A stretch of DNA of 5,651 nucleotides from Bacteroidota bacterium. Lineage in GTDB: Bacteria; Bacteroidota; Bacteroidia; Bacteroidales; Bacteroidaceae. The stretch's first letter is position 1; each line of letters opens with the position of its first letter. The notes beneath the pieces are model-generated. The model saw only the letters and a program-made list of their open reading frames with translations, had not been told where the DNA came from and searched no databases. Shown one piece after another: positions 1 to 5,651 of this stretch. The position numbers and the translations under genes were made by a program. The DNA is taken from assembly GCA_023458215.1 (NCBI GenBank), contig JAEXAJ010000001.1:1-5651 (forward strand), written 5' to 3'.

Positions 1-150
1 CGGATATTCTTTCGTCAGCGTAATGTCCTGTACCAATGGGCGGGATACGCTTATTTCGGGAACCGGCATTGTACGTGCCGCTTCTTTCTTGTCCCCACAT
101 CCCGCCAACAATGGAAGGATGAACAAGGCGATGTACATTTGATTTTTCAT
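1..150 (-). CDS. RND efflux periplasmic adaptor lipoprotein, N-terminal fragment (cut by left edge)
   Basis: The first 50 codons of a gene are visible, starting at ATG 150..148 and still open at base 1. The product begins MKNQMYIALFILPLLAGCGD, a lipoprotein signal peptide with lipobox LLAGC and lipidated Cys18. It continues through a charged linker (DKKEAAR) into PVPEISVSRPLVQDITLTKEYP. That stretch resembles the start of the mature part of AcrA/MexA-type membrane fusion proteins, where a short strand (V-x-x-P) precedes the barrel and lipoyl domains. Such adaptors tether to the inner membrane and link an RND pump to a TolC-like channel. The channel gene lies just upstream with a 22-bp gap, which supports this reading and implies co-transcription. 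The gap is AT-rich without a Shine-Dalgarno, as is normal in Bacteroides. The diagnostic lipoyl and hairpin domains are outside the window, so the family call rests on the N-terminus and context. Confidence 0.8.
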   Translation of the reverse strand, partial: MKNQMYIALFILPLLAGCGDKKEAARTMPVPEISVSRPLVQDITLTKEYP

Positions 151-172
151 ATATGGTTTGGTTTTTAATTCA

Positions 173-1606
173 TCATTTATAAGTTTCTCCGTATCCCCCG
201 CCTAACGCCTGATACAAAGCGATCAATTGCAATAACGAACTGCCTTGAGCCTGCACGAGTTGGTTTTCGTAACTCAAAAGCGAACGTAGGGCGTCCAGCA
301 CATTTTGGAAGGGGCTGAGCCCTTGTTTGTAGAGGTCAAGAGATAGCTTCAAGGTTTCTTCTCCTTGATGGCATACCTCACGCATGGCTACAATTTGTTG
401 TATGGAGTTACGGTAAGCATTCATTGCGTTGTCCGTTTCCTGTACGGCAGTAAGTACGGTTTGATTAAATTGGTGGATGGATTCGTCCAATTGAGCATGA
501 GCCAGACGGGTGGCGTTAATTAGTTTAGTTCCGTTGAAGAGCGTCCAGCTAATGCTTGGAGCAATCTCGAAGGTCATGCTATTCCGTTTAGTCAGATCTT
601 TCAGATCATGTGAAGTGTAACCTACGGAACCCTTTAGAAATACCTGAGGTAACCAGTCGCTTTTTGAGGCTCCCAGCAACGCAGCTTGGGCATTGACCTG
701 TCTTTCGGCTTGCCGGATGTCGGGACGGCGCAACAGTAAATCGGCCGGAATGCCTACGCCGATAGGTTCCATATAGTCGGGCAATTTACCGGATTGTTCT
801 AAGATGGGACGAATCTGTTGCGGATAGGTACCTAGTAAAATTGCTATCGTAGTGATGTATTGGTTAATCCCCGCTTCCAGTTGTGGTATGGAGGCCTTTG
901 TACTGTAATAAACGGACTTGGCTTGCGCAACATCTAGTTTAGAAACCAATCCGGTTTTATACCGTGTTTCAGTAATGCTGAGTACGGCAGCCTGTGTATC
1001 GTAGTTTTTGGTTACTACACTAAGTTCTTGCTGTAATTCGCGCAGCCCCACGTATGCCGAAGCTATCTGGGCGCAGAGTGAAATCATTACAGAAGTATAT
1101 TCCTCTTTACTGGCGGCAAAGTTTTCACGTTGTGCTTTTACCCGTTGTCGGATGCTGCCGAATACGTCCAACTCCCAACTGGCGTTGAGCGAAGCACTAT
1201 AGGCACTACTTCTGGATTGAGGCAACGTCGTAACATTGCCACTGTTTTGCTGGCGATCCCACCCGCCATCTAAAGAAATAGAAGGGAAAAAATTGCCACG
1301 TTCTATTCGCAGGTTAGCCTTTGCCATATCCATGCGATCCATGGCAGAAAGTACGGAATAATTTTGAGTGGACGCAACTGTGATAAGTGAGTCGAGCATA
1401 GGGTCACCAAATGCTTTCCACCATTGGTCGTCAACGGGTTGTATCTGCCCCGTGAAGAGATTGTCGTCCCCCGGAATAGTGTGGGATGTATCAGTTCCCC
1501 ATCCTTGGGGAAGCGGCTTTTCCAGATATCTGTTATTCTTCTGAGCGATAGCCGCAGGACATAAGCATAAAATGAGCAGCGCAGAGCTCCAAAATTTTAT
1601 ATTCAT
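173..1606 (-). CDS. TolC/NodT-family outer membrane efflux channel
   Basis: This 477-residue protein has the full usual length of the OprM/NodT outer membrane factor family, which forms the trimeric exit duct of tripartite efflux pumps. The signal peptide spans residues 1-21 with a likely signal peptidase I site AIA|Q. Cys14 and Cys16 lie in the hydrophobic stretch but lack a proper lipobox (Leu at -1), so unlike many NodT homologues it is probably not lipidated. Family landmarks are WWKAFGDPMLDSLI (about 62-75), the first outer-strand segment ASWELDVFG (142-150), ETRYKTGLVSKLDVAQA (213-229), the hallmark PADLLLRRPDIRQAE (287-301), the second-repeat strand ISWTLFNG (352-359) and LYKQGLSPFQNVLDA (425-439), ending LYQALGGGY. 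The two internal repeats are both present. The ATG is the only start upstream of the signal peptide; an in-frame stop lies seven codons upstream. The adaptor gene follows after 22 bp. The leader is occupied entirely by a stem-loop. Substrate cannot be inferred. Confidence 0.95.
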   Translation of the reverse strand: MNIKFWSSALLILCLCPAAIAQKNNRYLEKPLPQGWGTDTSHTIPGDDNLFTGQIQPVDDQWWKAFGDPMLDSLITVASTQNYSVLSAMDRMDMAKANLRIERGNFFPSISLDGGWDRQQNSGNVTTLPQSRSSAYSASLNASWELDVFGSIRQRVKAQRENFAASKEEYTSVMISLCAQIASAYVGLRELQQELSVVTKNYDTQAAVLSITETRYKTGLVSKLDVAQAKSVYYSTKASIPQLEAGINQYITTIAILLGTYPQQIRPILEQSGKLPDYMEPIGVGIPADLLLRRPDIRQAERQVNAQAALLGASKSDWLPQVFLKGSVGYTSHDLKDLTKRNSMTFEIAPSISWTLFNGTKLINATRLAHAQLDESIHQFNQTVLTAVQETDNAMNAYRNSIQQIVAMREVCHQGEETLKLSLDLYKQGLSPFQNVLDALRSLLSYENQLVQAQGSSLLQLIALYQALGGGYGETYK

Positions 1607-1653
1607 AAGGTCTAGGTTGTTATGTTATGGGAAAGATAACAACCTAGACCCTT
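1607..1653 (-). repeat. Perfect 15-bp inverted repeat forming a stem-loop flush with the efflux-channel start codon
   Basis: Arm GGTCTAGGTTGTTAT at 1609-1623 is the exact reverse complement of ATAACAACCTAGACC at 1636-1650, with a 12-nt loop at 1624-1635. Allowing a single bulged base (1651), two further pairs (1607-1608 with 1652-1653) carry the stem to the base next to the ATG at 1606. In the minus-strand RNA the stem starts 17-20 nt after the stop of the barrel gene. It is followed by UUAUGAAUAU, not a U run, so it is a poor canonical intrinsic terminator in that direction. The plus-strand side has a T-rich tail (CTTATTTGTTTA), but no plus-strand gene needs one. An ATAAC direct repeat in the loop and arm allows an alternative register. 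It could be a terminator or attenuator separating the two gene pairs, an RNA processing or stability element, or a translation-occluding leader hairpin. The structure is certain; the role is inferred. Confidence 0.85.
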
Positions 1654-1670
1654 ATTTGTTTATGCTATTT

Positions 1671-2453
1671 TTAGAAGGCGTACCCGAAGCCTACATTCAG
1701 GTAGATGGGATACATGGCGAAAGTGATTGTATTAAAATCTTTCTTGAAAATGTCATTCATTCCCCAAGTAATATCGGCAAACACGTTTAAGTGCTTGAAG
1801 GCGCGCCAGTCTGCACCGGCTTGTAATCCCCATGCAAATTTGCGAATATTGCTGGAGAAGTCATAATTAGCAACAGCACCATTGGTAAAATTAACTTTCT
1901 CACCGGTAGGATTTCCTTCACGTAAATAACCTTCGTATACATATCCGGAAAATTCTCCATCCATTAGATAGGAAACGTATGCTCCTAATTTCGCACGCCA
2001 TCGTGGACTGATTTTATATGCACCAAGCACGGGTACAGTGATATAAGTATTGCGTACCTTAGTCTGTACTCCTCCTGTCCAGTTTCCTTTCAGACGGTTG
2101 CCGTCACCACCAATGATTTCCATGCCATAATTTTTCACTGTTGCTTTGGTAATCATGTTTTTAGTTTCCATCCTCAAACCTGTTATCACGCCCCATTTTT
2201 TCTGTGTTCCCAGCCACTTGATAGCGTTTCCTTCCAGCATCAAAGCTAAAGTTGGATTGTAGGCATCGATACTTCGTATTTCAACGGGCAGTGGTAGTGG
2301 AGCAGTCCCCCCAATACTGACACCGGCTTTTATCTCGTATTCCCATCCATGCAGTGCTGCATTGATGAGTGTCCGGTTTTGATTTTCCTGAGCGTGTAAG
2401 GCTACATGTATATAGCCCGTCAATGCTATGAGCACTATTATCTTCTTTATCAT
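1671..2453 (-). CDS. Small outer membrane beta-barrel protein (porin-like/PorT-like), function unknown
   Basis: The product is 260 residues with a signal peptide (residues 1 to about 21, MIKKIIVLIALTGYIHVALHA|Q). The mature chain alternates polar and aromatic/hydrophobic residues in strand-like segments: EYEIKAGVSIGG, TLALMLEGNAIKWL, WGVITGLRMETK, TYITVPVLGAYKI, WRAKLGAYVSYLM, KFAWGLQAGADWRAF, LNVFADITWGMND and the final YLNVGFGYAF. The C-terminal Phe after alternating aromatics is the usual beta-signal for outer membrane insertion by the BAM machinery. The layout (short strands, turns rich in Asn/Gly/Lys, roughly 8-10 strands) fits the OMP_b-brl type barrels common in Bacteroidota. Its ATG lies 23 bp after the stop of the PCMD lipoprotein gene, so the two are almost certainly co-transcribed and may act together at the outer membrane. 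No substrate-specific motif or plug domain was seen, so this is not a SusC/TonB receptor. Transport, scaffold or adhesion roles cannot be separated. Confidence 0.8.
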   Translation of the reverse strand: MIKKIIVLIALTGYIHVALHAQENQNRTLINAALHGWEYEIKAGVSIGGTAPLPLPVEIRSIDAYNPTLALMLEGNAIKWLGTQKKWGVITGLRMETKNMITKATVKNYGMEIIGGDGNRLKGNWTGGVQTKVRNTYITVPVLGAYKISPRWRAKLGAYVSYLMDGEFSGYVYEGYLREGNPTGEKVNFTNGAVANYDFSSNIRKFAWGLQAGADWRAFKHLNVFADITWGMNDIFKKDFNTITFAMYPIYLNVGFGYAF

Positions 2454-2476
2454 GATGTTTAGAGTCTTTTGAGTTG

Positions 2477-3601
2477 TTATTCGTAAATCAGTTCCACTTC
2501 ATCTACCAAGAGAGTACTTCCGGGTGCACCTTGAAACAGTGCTCCATCTTTACTTGAAGCAAATATGATACTTACTTTGTATCCGCCATTAGCCAGCTTG
2601 GTTTCATCAATTGTCTTTCCATACCGCTTGTAGTCAAATGGAATGTCAAAGAATTCCCATTCATCCGTTTCATGTGGGTTCGATATTAGTGCAAGTGCTA
2701 CCATATTAGGATTATTATAATTCTCATTTGCCAGATTTCCATCTAGCATATCGGTACCCTTTGAGGTTTCATAAAAGATAGCGTAGATATTGAACATATC
2801 TTTGCGGTCTGTATATCCTCCATTTTCGTAAAACTTCTCACCGGCCTTGTATTTGTAATAACCAATTAAGCGTATCGGTTTATTATAGAAGGGTACTCCA
2901 AATCGTGTAGCAGTGAGCGGGCTGGTAATGGCATTCAGCATGTTAAAGCTTCCAATAAAGAGGTTGCCGGCAGCGATAGGCATTTTTACCATTTCTCCCA
3001 ATTCGCCGGTTGTCCGTGTTTCTAACTTTGCACATTTTCCAACTTTACCGTGAGCATATTGTACAGTAGGATATTGATCGGTTGTTGCTGTACTCATAGC
3101 AAAGTTAAAGCCTGCATTGCCACTTGCCCATGTTAACTCCTCGCCATTCTCTTCAGAGTAAAATTCTTGATATATGTTTTTGATAAGTCTCACGTGTTCA
3201 AAGTGATATGTTGTAGGAATATTACTTGGATGCTGTTCTTTGGCAGTAATCAAGTAGATACGTTTCCATTTCTTGTCTTCCGAAGTTACGGTATAGCGTA
3301 CCGGATTTGTGAAGTTTTGGCTGCTTCCGCTCGCAGGGCTAATGGTGGCACCGGGAGTAAGCTCGAATATAGGAGCTAAATTGTTAAGATCAGTTCCTTC
3401 TTTTACACTAATCAGTATTGGATAAGCTTTTGATATTTCGTTATATGGTGGATTCAGATCAATATACGAATTAGCCAAAACATCTTCCTGGAATGATATA
3501 CCTGTTATATCTGCTTCAGCATTGGGAGCTTCGTCCTGTATACACGATCCTAGCAATATCCCTATCAGAGTACATTGCAAGAATATTTTTGTTAGTTTCA
3601 T
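2477..3601 (-). CDS. PCMD-domain lipoprotein with N-terminal Ig-like domain, probably cell-surface
   Basis: The product is 374 residues. The signal peptide ends in lipobox LGSC with lipidated Cys20. The mature N-terminus CIQDEAP carries acidic residues at +3/+4, similar to the lipoprotein export signals that send Bacteroidota lipoproteins to the cell surface. Residues about 31-121 look like the Bacteroides Ig-like repeat: ILISVKEGTDLNNLAPIFEL, then PGATISPASGS, then FTNPVRYTVTSEDKKWKRIY. Residues about 130-374 match what I recognise as a PCMD domain (putative carbohydrate metabolism domain, a jelly-roll-like fold). This part includes LTWASGNAGFNFA, the RLIGYYKYKAGE strand, EWEFFDIPFDY and the typical ending GSTLLVDEVELIYE. 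No catalytic role is established for PCMD, and binding of glycans or adhesion is as plausible as hydrolysis. It is first in its transcription unit, with a promoter match 36 bp upstream, and the barrel gene follows 23 bp downstream. The family call is from memory of the fold and motifs. Confidence 0.85.
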   Translation of the reverse strand: MKLTKIFLQCTLIGILLGSCIQDEAPNAEADITGISFQEDVLANSYIDLNPPYNEISKAYPILISVKEGTDLNNLAPIFELTPGATISPASGSSQNFTNPVRYTVTSEDKKWKRIYLITAKEQHPSNIPTTYHFEHVRLIKNIYQEFYSEENGEELTWASGNAGFNFAMSTATTDQYPTVQYAHGKVGKCAKLETRTTGELGEMVKMPIAAGNLFIGSFNMLNAITSPLTATRFGVPFYNKPIRLIGYYKYKAGEKFYENGGYTDRKDMFNIYAIFYETSKGTDMLDGNLANENYNNPNMVALALISNPHETDEWEFFDIPFDYKRYGKTIDETKLANGGYKVSIIFASSKDGALFQGAPGSTLLVDEVELIYE

Positions 3602-3637
3602 ACGTTTCTAGTTATTAAAGTCTTTTTATTTTAGTGA

Positions 3638-3675
3638 CAAAACTACGCTTTTTTCTTTAGATTATAAGATATAAT
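3638..3675 (-). promoter_or_regulatory. Bacteroides-type promoter for the PCMD lipoprotein gene
   Basis: On the minus strand, TAGTTTTG at 3645..3638 is an exact match to the Bacteroides primary-sigma -7 consensus TAnnTTTG. It lies 36 bp upstream of the ATG, giving a 5' leader of roughly 30 nt. The -33 region is weak: TTA occurs at about the right spacing where TTG is expected, and the segment is AT-rich with an A-run. An imperfect operator-like palindrome, ATTATA-AGA-TATAAT at 3661-3675, covers the -33 region. The box sits between the terminator of the preceding operon and the start codon, exactly where a promoter is required. Confidence 0.6.
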
Positions 3676-3685
3676 GTTCCTAATT

Positions 3686-3725
3686 AACAAAAAAACGGCA
3701 ACAACTGTTCTGCTATTGCCGTTTT
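3686..3725 (-). terminator. Intrinsic terminator of the NIF3/zinc-ribbon operon
   Basis: Read on the minus strand, AAAACGGCAA (3725..3716) and TTGCCGTTTT (3701..3692) form a perfect 10-bp stem with a 14-nt loop. The distal arm runs directly into a seven-base U run (3695..3689). The stem starts 22 nt after the TAA of the zinc-ribbon gene. GC pairs in the middle of the stem and flanking A/U tracts make it a canonical rho-independent terminator. It separates this operon from the PCMD promoter. The flanking A tract also gives a short U run on the plus strand, but no plus-strand gene reads into it. Confidence 0.9.
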
Positions 3726-3747
3726 GGATATCAAAAATGTTCTATTT

Positions 3748-4587
3748 TTAATCTTCCGAACCGAGATGTACGATTTTTCTTTTAGCTCTTGTCGGCTTTT
3801 CTTTTGGAACTTCCACCTTTACCTCAGGAGATATACCTGCCAATTCGGGGTCAATCATAATACGACCGCAGTATTCGCAAACAATAATTTTCTTACGAGA
3901 GCGGATATCCAATTGTCTCTGAGGCGGAATCTTATTAAAACAACCGCCACATGCATCACGCTGTACATATACAACTCCCAATCCGTTGCGTGAGTTCTTG
4001 CGGATGCGCTTGAAAGATTGAAGCAAACGTGGTTCGATTTTGGTTTCGAGTTCTTTGGCTTTGTCTCTCAGCTTTTCTTCTTCCTGCTTGGTTTCGGAAA
4101 CAATTTCATCCAATTCGCTCTTTTTCACGTCAAGATCCTTCTGTCTTTCTTCCAAAGCAGCAGTACTGTCTGCTACTTCATTTGACTTTTCGGCCTCTTG
4201 TTCAGCAAATTCCTTGATACGTTTTTCACAAAGTTCGATTTCCAAAGTTTGGAATTCAATTTCCTTGCTCAAGAAATCATATTCACGGTTATTGCGTACA
4301 TTATCTTGCTGATCTCTATATTTTGCAACCGAAGCCTTTGCGGTTTCTATCTCTACCTTTTTACCGGCAATAGCAGACTTTAATTCCGAAACTTCAGCTT
4401 TGATTCTGTCAATACGAGTACTCAGACCGGCAATCTCGTCTTCCAAGTCTTGTACTTCCAAGGGAAGTTCTCCTCTTAACGTCTTGATTTCATCAATTTT
4501 AGAAAGCATAGTCTGTAACTGGAACAAAGCTTTCAACTTCTGTTCCACTGTTAATTCCTGAGGATCTTTTTTTGCTTCTTTAGCCAT
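3748..4587 (-). CDS. Coiled-coil C4-type zinc-ribbon protein (zf-RING_7/HP0958-like)
   Basis: The product is 279 residues and cytoplasmic, with no signal peptide. Residues about 12-190 are an almost uninterrupted heptad-like helical hairpin rich in Glu/Lys/Leu, with the family motif NNREYDFLSKEIE at about 99-111 near its turn. A C-terminal zinc ribbon follows: CGGC at 213-216 and CEYC at 237-240, four Cys ligands spaced C-x2-C-x20-C-x2-C. The basic tail (KEKPTRAKRK, then HLGSED) is longer than the zinc ribbon needs and may bind nucleic acid. Characterised relatives include Helicobacter HP0958 (FlgZ), which binds sigma-54 and flagellin mRNA, and Chlamydia CT398 (CdsZ), which binds sigma-54 and secretion components. 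Flagella are absent from Bacteroides, so the partner here is unknown. The ATG lies 5 bp after the NIF3 stop, so the two genes are tightly coupled. A terminator follows. Confidence 0.92.
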   Translation of the reverse strand: MAKEAKKDPQELTVEQKLKALFQLQTMLSKIDEIKTLRGELPLEVQDLEDEIAGLSTRIDRIKAEVSELKSAIAGKKVEIETAKASVAKYRDQQDNVRNNREYDFLSKEIEFQTLEIELCEKRIKEFAEQEAEKSNEVADSTAALEERQKDLDVKKSELDEIVSETKQEEEKLRDKAKELETKIEPRLLQSFKRIRKNSRNGLGVVYVQRDACGGCFNKIPPQRQLDIRSRKKIIVCEYCGRIMIDPELAGISPEVKVEVPKEKPTRAKRKIVHLGSED

Positions 4588-4592
4588 TTTAC

Positions 4593-5651
4593 TTACATGT
4601 ATTTTATGGGATTTGTATTCACTTTGGTCTGTTGAATCTCCAAATTAGGAAATAAATCCCGGATTAATGTATAAAATATTTCTTTAGTATATTGTTCGCT
4701 CTCGTAATGTCCTATTTCAGCCAGCAAGATGTCATTTTCGTGTCCGAAATAGTCATGATATTTAATCTCACCGGTAATGAATACATCGGCATGACTGCGT
4801 ATGGCAAGGGGCATTAGGAATGCTCCGGCACCGCCACATAAGGCCACTGTTTGGATTTCACGTCCGGTCAACTTATTGTGTTTGAGGCAACCTACCTCAA
4901 AAGTCTTTTTGATACGTTTCAGAAATTCCAGTTCGGTTTCCGGTGTTTCCAACTCCCCAATGACACCTGCTCCTGCTTGTGCCCATGTATTCTGCAAAGG
5001 ATAGACATCGAATGCAGGCTCTTCATAGGGATGGGCAGCTAATAAAGCCTTAACTGCTTCTGCTTTTTTATAAGTAGGTAAAACCGTTTCAATGCGTACT
5101 TCTTTTTCGGTATGCATCTCACCCACTTCTCCGCAGTATGGATGGGCTCCTTCGTGTGCGCGAAAGGTTCCCTCTCCTTCCAGGTTATAACTGCAAGAAT
5201 CATAGTTGCCGATATTGCCACATCCTGCATTGAAAAGTGCTTTACGCACCTCTTCAGCTTGCGCTGTGGGGACAAAAGTTACCAGTTTCAACAAGGCATT
5301 CTCTTTTGTTTCCAAGACACGCACATTCTTTAAACCTATTTTCTCTGCAATCTTGAAGTTAACGCCTTCGGGCGCATTGTCCAGATTAGTATGGGCAGCA
5401 TATATTACGAGGTCGTTCTTGATGGCTTTCAAGATGCAACGCTCCACATAATCTTTTCCTGTAATAGATTTATACCCCTTAAAAATAAGGGGATGATGTG
5501 CGATTATCAGGTTGAATCCTAACGCAATTGCTTCATCCAATACGGCTTCAGTGACGTCAAGACACAACAAAGCCCCTGTAACTTCCGCATCTGTCAATCC
5601 GATTTGCAGGCCGGCATTATCAAATCCGTCTTGCAATGGCAGAGGCGCGAA
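4593..5651 (-). CDS. NIF3-family dinuclear metal-centre protein with YqfO-type insert (5' end cut by right edge)
   Basis: The frame is open to the window edge, giving 352 visible residues beginning FAPLPLQDGFDNAGLQIG. This is the conserved N-terminal NIF3 segment, so only about a dozen residues are missing. The TTG codon at 5636..5634 encodes an internal Leu and is not the start. Counting from the first visible residue, metal ligands match Escherichia coli YbgI: HHP (His52, His53), TNLD (Asp91), and GHYESE (His315, Glu319 with the same four-residue spacing). Residues about 117-222 are the inserted PII/CutA-like domain of the longer YqfO type (FVPTAQAEEV, GNIGNYDSCS, GEGTF, HPYEEPAFDVYPL). The second NIF3 half continues with VALCGGAGA and DVFITGEIKYHDYF. 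The family forms toroidal hexamers with two metals per subunit. Databases often label it GTP cyclohydrolase 1 type 2, but its physiological role is unsettled. The zinc-ribbon gene follows after 5 bp. Confidence 0.95.
   Translation of the reverse strand, partial: FAPLPLQDGFDNAGLQIGLTDAEVTGALLCLDVTEAVLDEAIALGFNLIIAHHPLIFKGYKSITGKDYVERCILKAIKNDLVIYAAHTNLDNAPEGVNFKIAEKIGLKNVRVLETKENALLKLVTFVPTAQAEEVRKALFNAGCGNIGNYDSCSYNLEGEGTFRAHEGAHPYCGEVGEMHTEKEVRIETVLPTYKKAEAVKALLAAHPYEEPAFDVYPLQNTWAQAGAGVIGELETPETELEFLKRIKKTFEVGCLKHNKLTGREIQTVALCGGAGAFLMPLAIRSHADVFITGEIKYHDYFGHENDILLAEIGHYESEQYTKEIFYTLIRDLFPNLEIQQTKVNTNPIKYM

Noticed and set aside
1626..1633. TATCTTTC on the minus strand as a -7 box for the channel gene
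   Set aside because: The last base differs from TAnnTTTG, there is no TTG at -33 spacing, and it falls inside the hairpin loop and arm. The start site would lie almost on the ATG.
1609..1650. Inverted repeat as an invertible promoter or recombinase site
   Set aside because: Bacteroides invertible promoters have inverted repeats separated by far more DNA, enough to hold a promoter. A 12-nt spacer cannot be a useful switch, and no recombinase gene is near.
1572..1790. Plus-strand open frame of 72 codons crossing the gap between the channel and barrel genes
   Set aside because: It overlaps the coding ends of two convincing minus-strand genes and the stem-loop, and its product has no recognisable domain. 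It is a shadow frame.
4040..4312. Plus-strand open frame rich in Ser/Phe/Leu (90 codons), resembling a membrane peptide
   Set aside because: It is the antisense of the coiled-coil region of the zinc-ribbon gene. The Glu/Lys-rich repeats on the coding strand read as Ser/Phe/Leu on the other, so the composition is an artefact.
5039..5275. Minus-strand open frame of 78 codons in another frame within NIF3
   Set aside because: It lies entirely inside the conserved PII/CutA-like insert of NIF3, which is intact in its own frame, and shows no frameshift relation to it.
1..5651. Mobile elements, CRISPR arrays, tRNA/rRNA genes, toxin-antitoxin or defence genes
   Set aside because: Nothing in either strand resembled transposase or integrase motifs, regularly spaced repeats, a tRNA cloverleaf or known defence domains. 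All gene content is accounted for by the six minus-strand genes.

Overview
The window looks like chromosomal DNA from a Bacteroides-type gut bacterium (phylum Bacteroidota). The signs are moderate AT-rich composition, no Shine-Dalgarno sequences before the starts, a promoter element matching the Bacteroides -7 consensus TAnnTTTG, and proteins with strongly Bacteroides-like family content (PCMD lipoprotein, small outer membrane beta-barrel, NIF3 with the inserted YqfO-type domain). I place it at genus level by recognition, not by a database search. Every supported gene lies on the minus strand, so transcription runs from high to low coordinates.

Upstream block (5651 down to about 3686): a NIF3-family dinuclear-metal protein, whose first codons lie beyond the right edge, is followed 5 bp later by a coiled-coil C4 zinc-ribbon protein. 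The pair ends at a clear intrinsic terminator with a perfect 10-bp stem and a U run. This is a two-gene housekeeping-type operon whose pairing recurs in distant phyla.

Downstream block (about 3675 down to 1): a promoter with a perfect -7 box drives a PCMD-domain lipoprotein with an N-terminal Ig-like domain. A 260-residue outer membrane beta-barrel protein follows 23 bp later. A 64-bp gap then holds a striking perfect 15-bp inverted repeat whose stem ends at the start codon of the next gene. That gene is a TolC/NodT-type outer membrane efflux channel, followed after 22 bp by the N-terminus of an RND-type periplasmic adaptor lipoprotein that runs off the left edge. An RND pump gene is expected further left but cannot be seen.

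The downstream genes all encode exported envelope proteins: a lipoprotein, a barrel, an efflux duct and an adaptor. Whether the PCMD/barrel pair and the efflux genes form one transcription unit depends on what the stem-loop between them does. That stem-loop is the most unusual structure in the window. No mobile element, CRISPR array, tRNA or rRNA was seen, and all complete genes look intact.
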